Origin: RYN-230 sp963837515
GTDB lineage: Bacteria; Actinomycetota; Actinomycetes; Streptosporangiales; Streptosporangiaceae
Length of the DNA stretch: 64,000 nucleotides
NCBI GenBank assembly: GCA_963837515.1
Contig: CAWINT010000002.1
Coordinates: 558,001-622,000, forward strand
Direction of reading: 5' to 3'
Part shown: piece by piece, positions 63,433 to 64,000 of the stretch
Numbering within the stretch: position 1 is the first letter of the stretch
How the letters are laid out: each line of letters begins with the position of its first letter
Position numbers and translations under genes: made by a program
Notes under the pieces: generated by a model
The model's database searches: none
The model's input: the letters and a program-made list of their open reading frames with translations, nothing else
Told to the model about the DNA's origin: nothing

Positions 63433-63774
63433 GTGGAGCATGTGCTGGCGCAGGTGAACATCGGGCGGTTGCGGGCGCCGCTGGACAGCCCGCTGCTGGC
63501 GGACTTCGTGGCGGCGCTGGACCCGGTCAACGCGCTGGCGGACGCGGCGCCCGGGTTCGTCTGGCGGCTGCAGACCGAGGACGGGAACGCCACCGCGCTG
63601 TGGTGGATCCCGCGGGCCACTCCAGGGCGACCCGGCTCAGCCGGCCGCGCCGCGGCGGTCAGTCGCGGCGCTCCTCGTCCTCGTGGATCCGGTCCAGCGC
63701 CACCGCCACCGCGAGGAAGAACACGTCGTCCTGCCCCGGGGCCACGTCCACCCCGTAGGTGTCGCGCAGCGTGA
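63433..63774 (+). pseudogene. DUF3291 gene with internal deletion
   Basis: The start VEHVLAQVNIGRLRAPLDSP, then LLADFVAALDPVNALADAAP and GFVWRLQTEDGNAT, is classic DUF3291 N terminus. It joins directly to LWWIPRA, which in intact relatives lies about 45-50 residues further on, so the middle is missing. After that the frame runs on through a Pro/Arg-rich sequence that reads antisense to the next gene. GTG 63433. The lost middle removes much of the fold, so the gene is probably dead. Confidence 0.65.
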
Positions 63775-64000
63775 ACCACCGGCGGGACACCCGGGCCAGC
63801 ACCTGGCCGTCCGCGGTGATCTCGAATTCCTTGCCCACGATGTTGCCGACGGCCTCCAGTTCCCGGCCGTCCGCCAGCTCAATGGTGGAGCGGTGCCGCA
63901 ACGGCGAGACGAGGGCCTTGCGCACCGTCGCCACCACCTGGCCGCCCTCGTCGATCTCCATCGTGTCGCGCATGGCGATCAGCTTCTTGCGGACGGTCAC
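63659..64000 (-). CDS. LURP-one-related/scramblase-like protein, C-terminal part
   Basis: A minus-strand frame still open at the window edge; the first codon shown (GTG 63998-64000) may be internal. Sequence RKKLIAMRDTMEIDEGGQVV, ELADGRELEAVGNIVGKEFE, ITADGQVLARVSRRWFTLRD and TYGVDVAPGQDDVFFLAVAV matches the beta-barrel LURP-one-related (LOR) family. The end, ALDRIHEDEERRD, is typical of short bacterial members. Function unknown. It converges with the DUF3291 remnant. Confidence 0.8.
   Translation of the reverse strand: MTVRKKLIAMRDTMEIDEGGQVVATVRKALVSPLRHRSTIELADGRELEAVGNIVGKEFEITADGQVLARVSRRWFTLRDTYGVDVAPGQDDVFFLAVAVALDRIHEDEERRD

Overview
The window is chromosomal DNA of a very G+C-rich actinomycete (third codon positions almost all G or C, many GTG/TTG starts, long antisense frames). 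Gene content and order match the conserved actinobacterial blocks manB - Trm112 - sugar-phosphate isomerase - CDF - ahcY, mtnA - mtrAB - lpqB - hpf - response regulator, and secA - Rv3235-like - moeZ. Marker families agree: MtrAB/LpqB, long HPF, SpoIIM-like protein, AdnAB, F420/deazaflavin enzymes and a DinB-type (possibly mycothiol) protein. The gene order resembles Streptomyces, Streptosporangiales and Thermomonosporaceae; I cannot name a genus. No rRNA, tRNA, CRISPR array, integrase or transposase is visible.

Layout. 0-4.5 kb: end of a DUF3499 gene, phosphomannomutase (manB), Trm112-like protein, phosphoglucose/phosphomannose isomerase and a ZnT9-type cation transporter. 4.5-8.1 kb: a MerR regulator with a long insert, divergent from ahcY and a second, diverged ahcY-like gene. 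8.0-18.3 kb: membrane-protein region with an LPG-synthase-type flippase-like protein whose tail overlaps a decayed deazaflavin nitroreductase, then RDD / SpoIIM / MBL-hydrolase / DUF58 / MoxR / DUF4350 / DUF4129 / multipass protein. 18.5-26.4 kb: mtnA, mtrA, mtrB, lpqB, hpf and an orphan NarL-type regulator; comF, often found between lpqB and hpf, is missing. 26.4-36.2 kb: YcaQ-type DNA glycosylase, small membrane protein, secA, Rv3235-like protein, moeZ, an exported mycosin-like S8 protease with a membrane partner, and an alkyltransferase-like protein. 36.3-43.2 kb: AdnA-like and AdnB-like helicase-nucleases; the first has Asn for Asp at both catalytic centres, the second carries a one-base frameshift. 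43.3-53.8 kb: housekeeping and accessory enzymes (thiamine-binding protein, frameshifted arginase-family gene, methyltransferase, DUF167, acylphosphatase, GT87-like membrane enzyme, M20 dipeptidase, repeat-containing NudC, LLM oxidoreductase, deazaflavin nitroreductase, PHP hydrolase). 53.9-54.7 kb: a less G+C-rich scar of gene remnants around a small GntR regulator. 54.7-64 kb: MalY-type lyase, DinB protein, AqpZ-type aquaporin, GCS2-type ligase, DUF3048 protein, sugar MFS transporter, second LLM oxidoreductase, YbaK deacylase, a deleted DUF3291 gene and the end of a LURP-one-like gene.

How the genes fit together. ManB and the isomerase interconvert hexose phosphates for GDP-mannose supply. 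AhcY and MtnA recycle two by-products of S-adenosylmethionine use. MtrA-MtrB-LpqB is an envelope/cell-cycle signalling unit next to ribosome hibernation (HPF) and protein export (SecA). AdnAB, the alkyltransferase-like protein and the YcaQ-type glycosylase are DNA-repair functions.

Recurring oddities are short tandem duplications in multiples of 3 bp at gene ends or linkers, a structured intergenic repeat present twice (about 32.1 and 62.7 kb), and several broken genes. Two of the breaks are single-base lesions in GGCC-rich runs and could be assembly errors.
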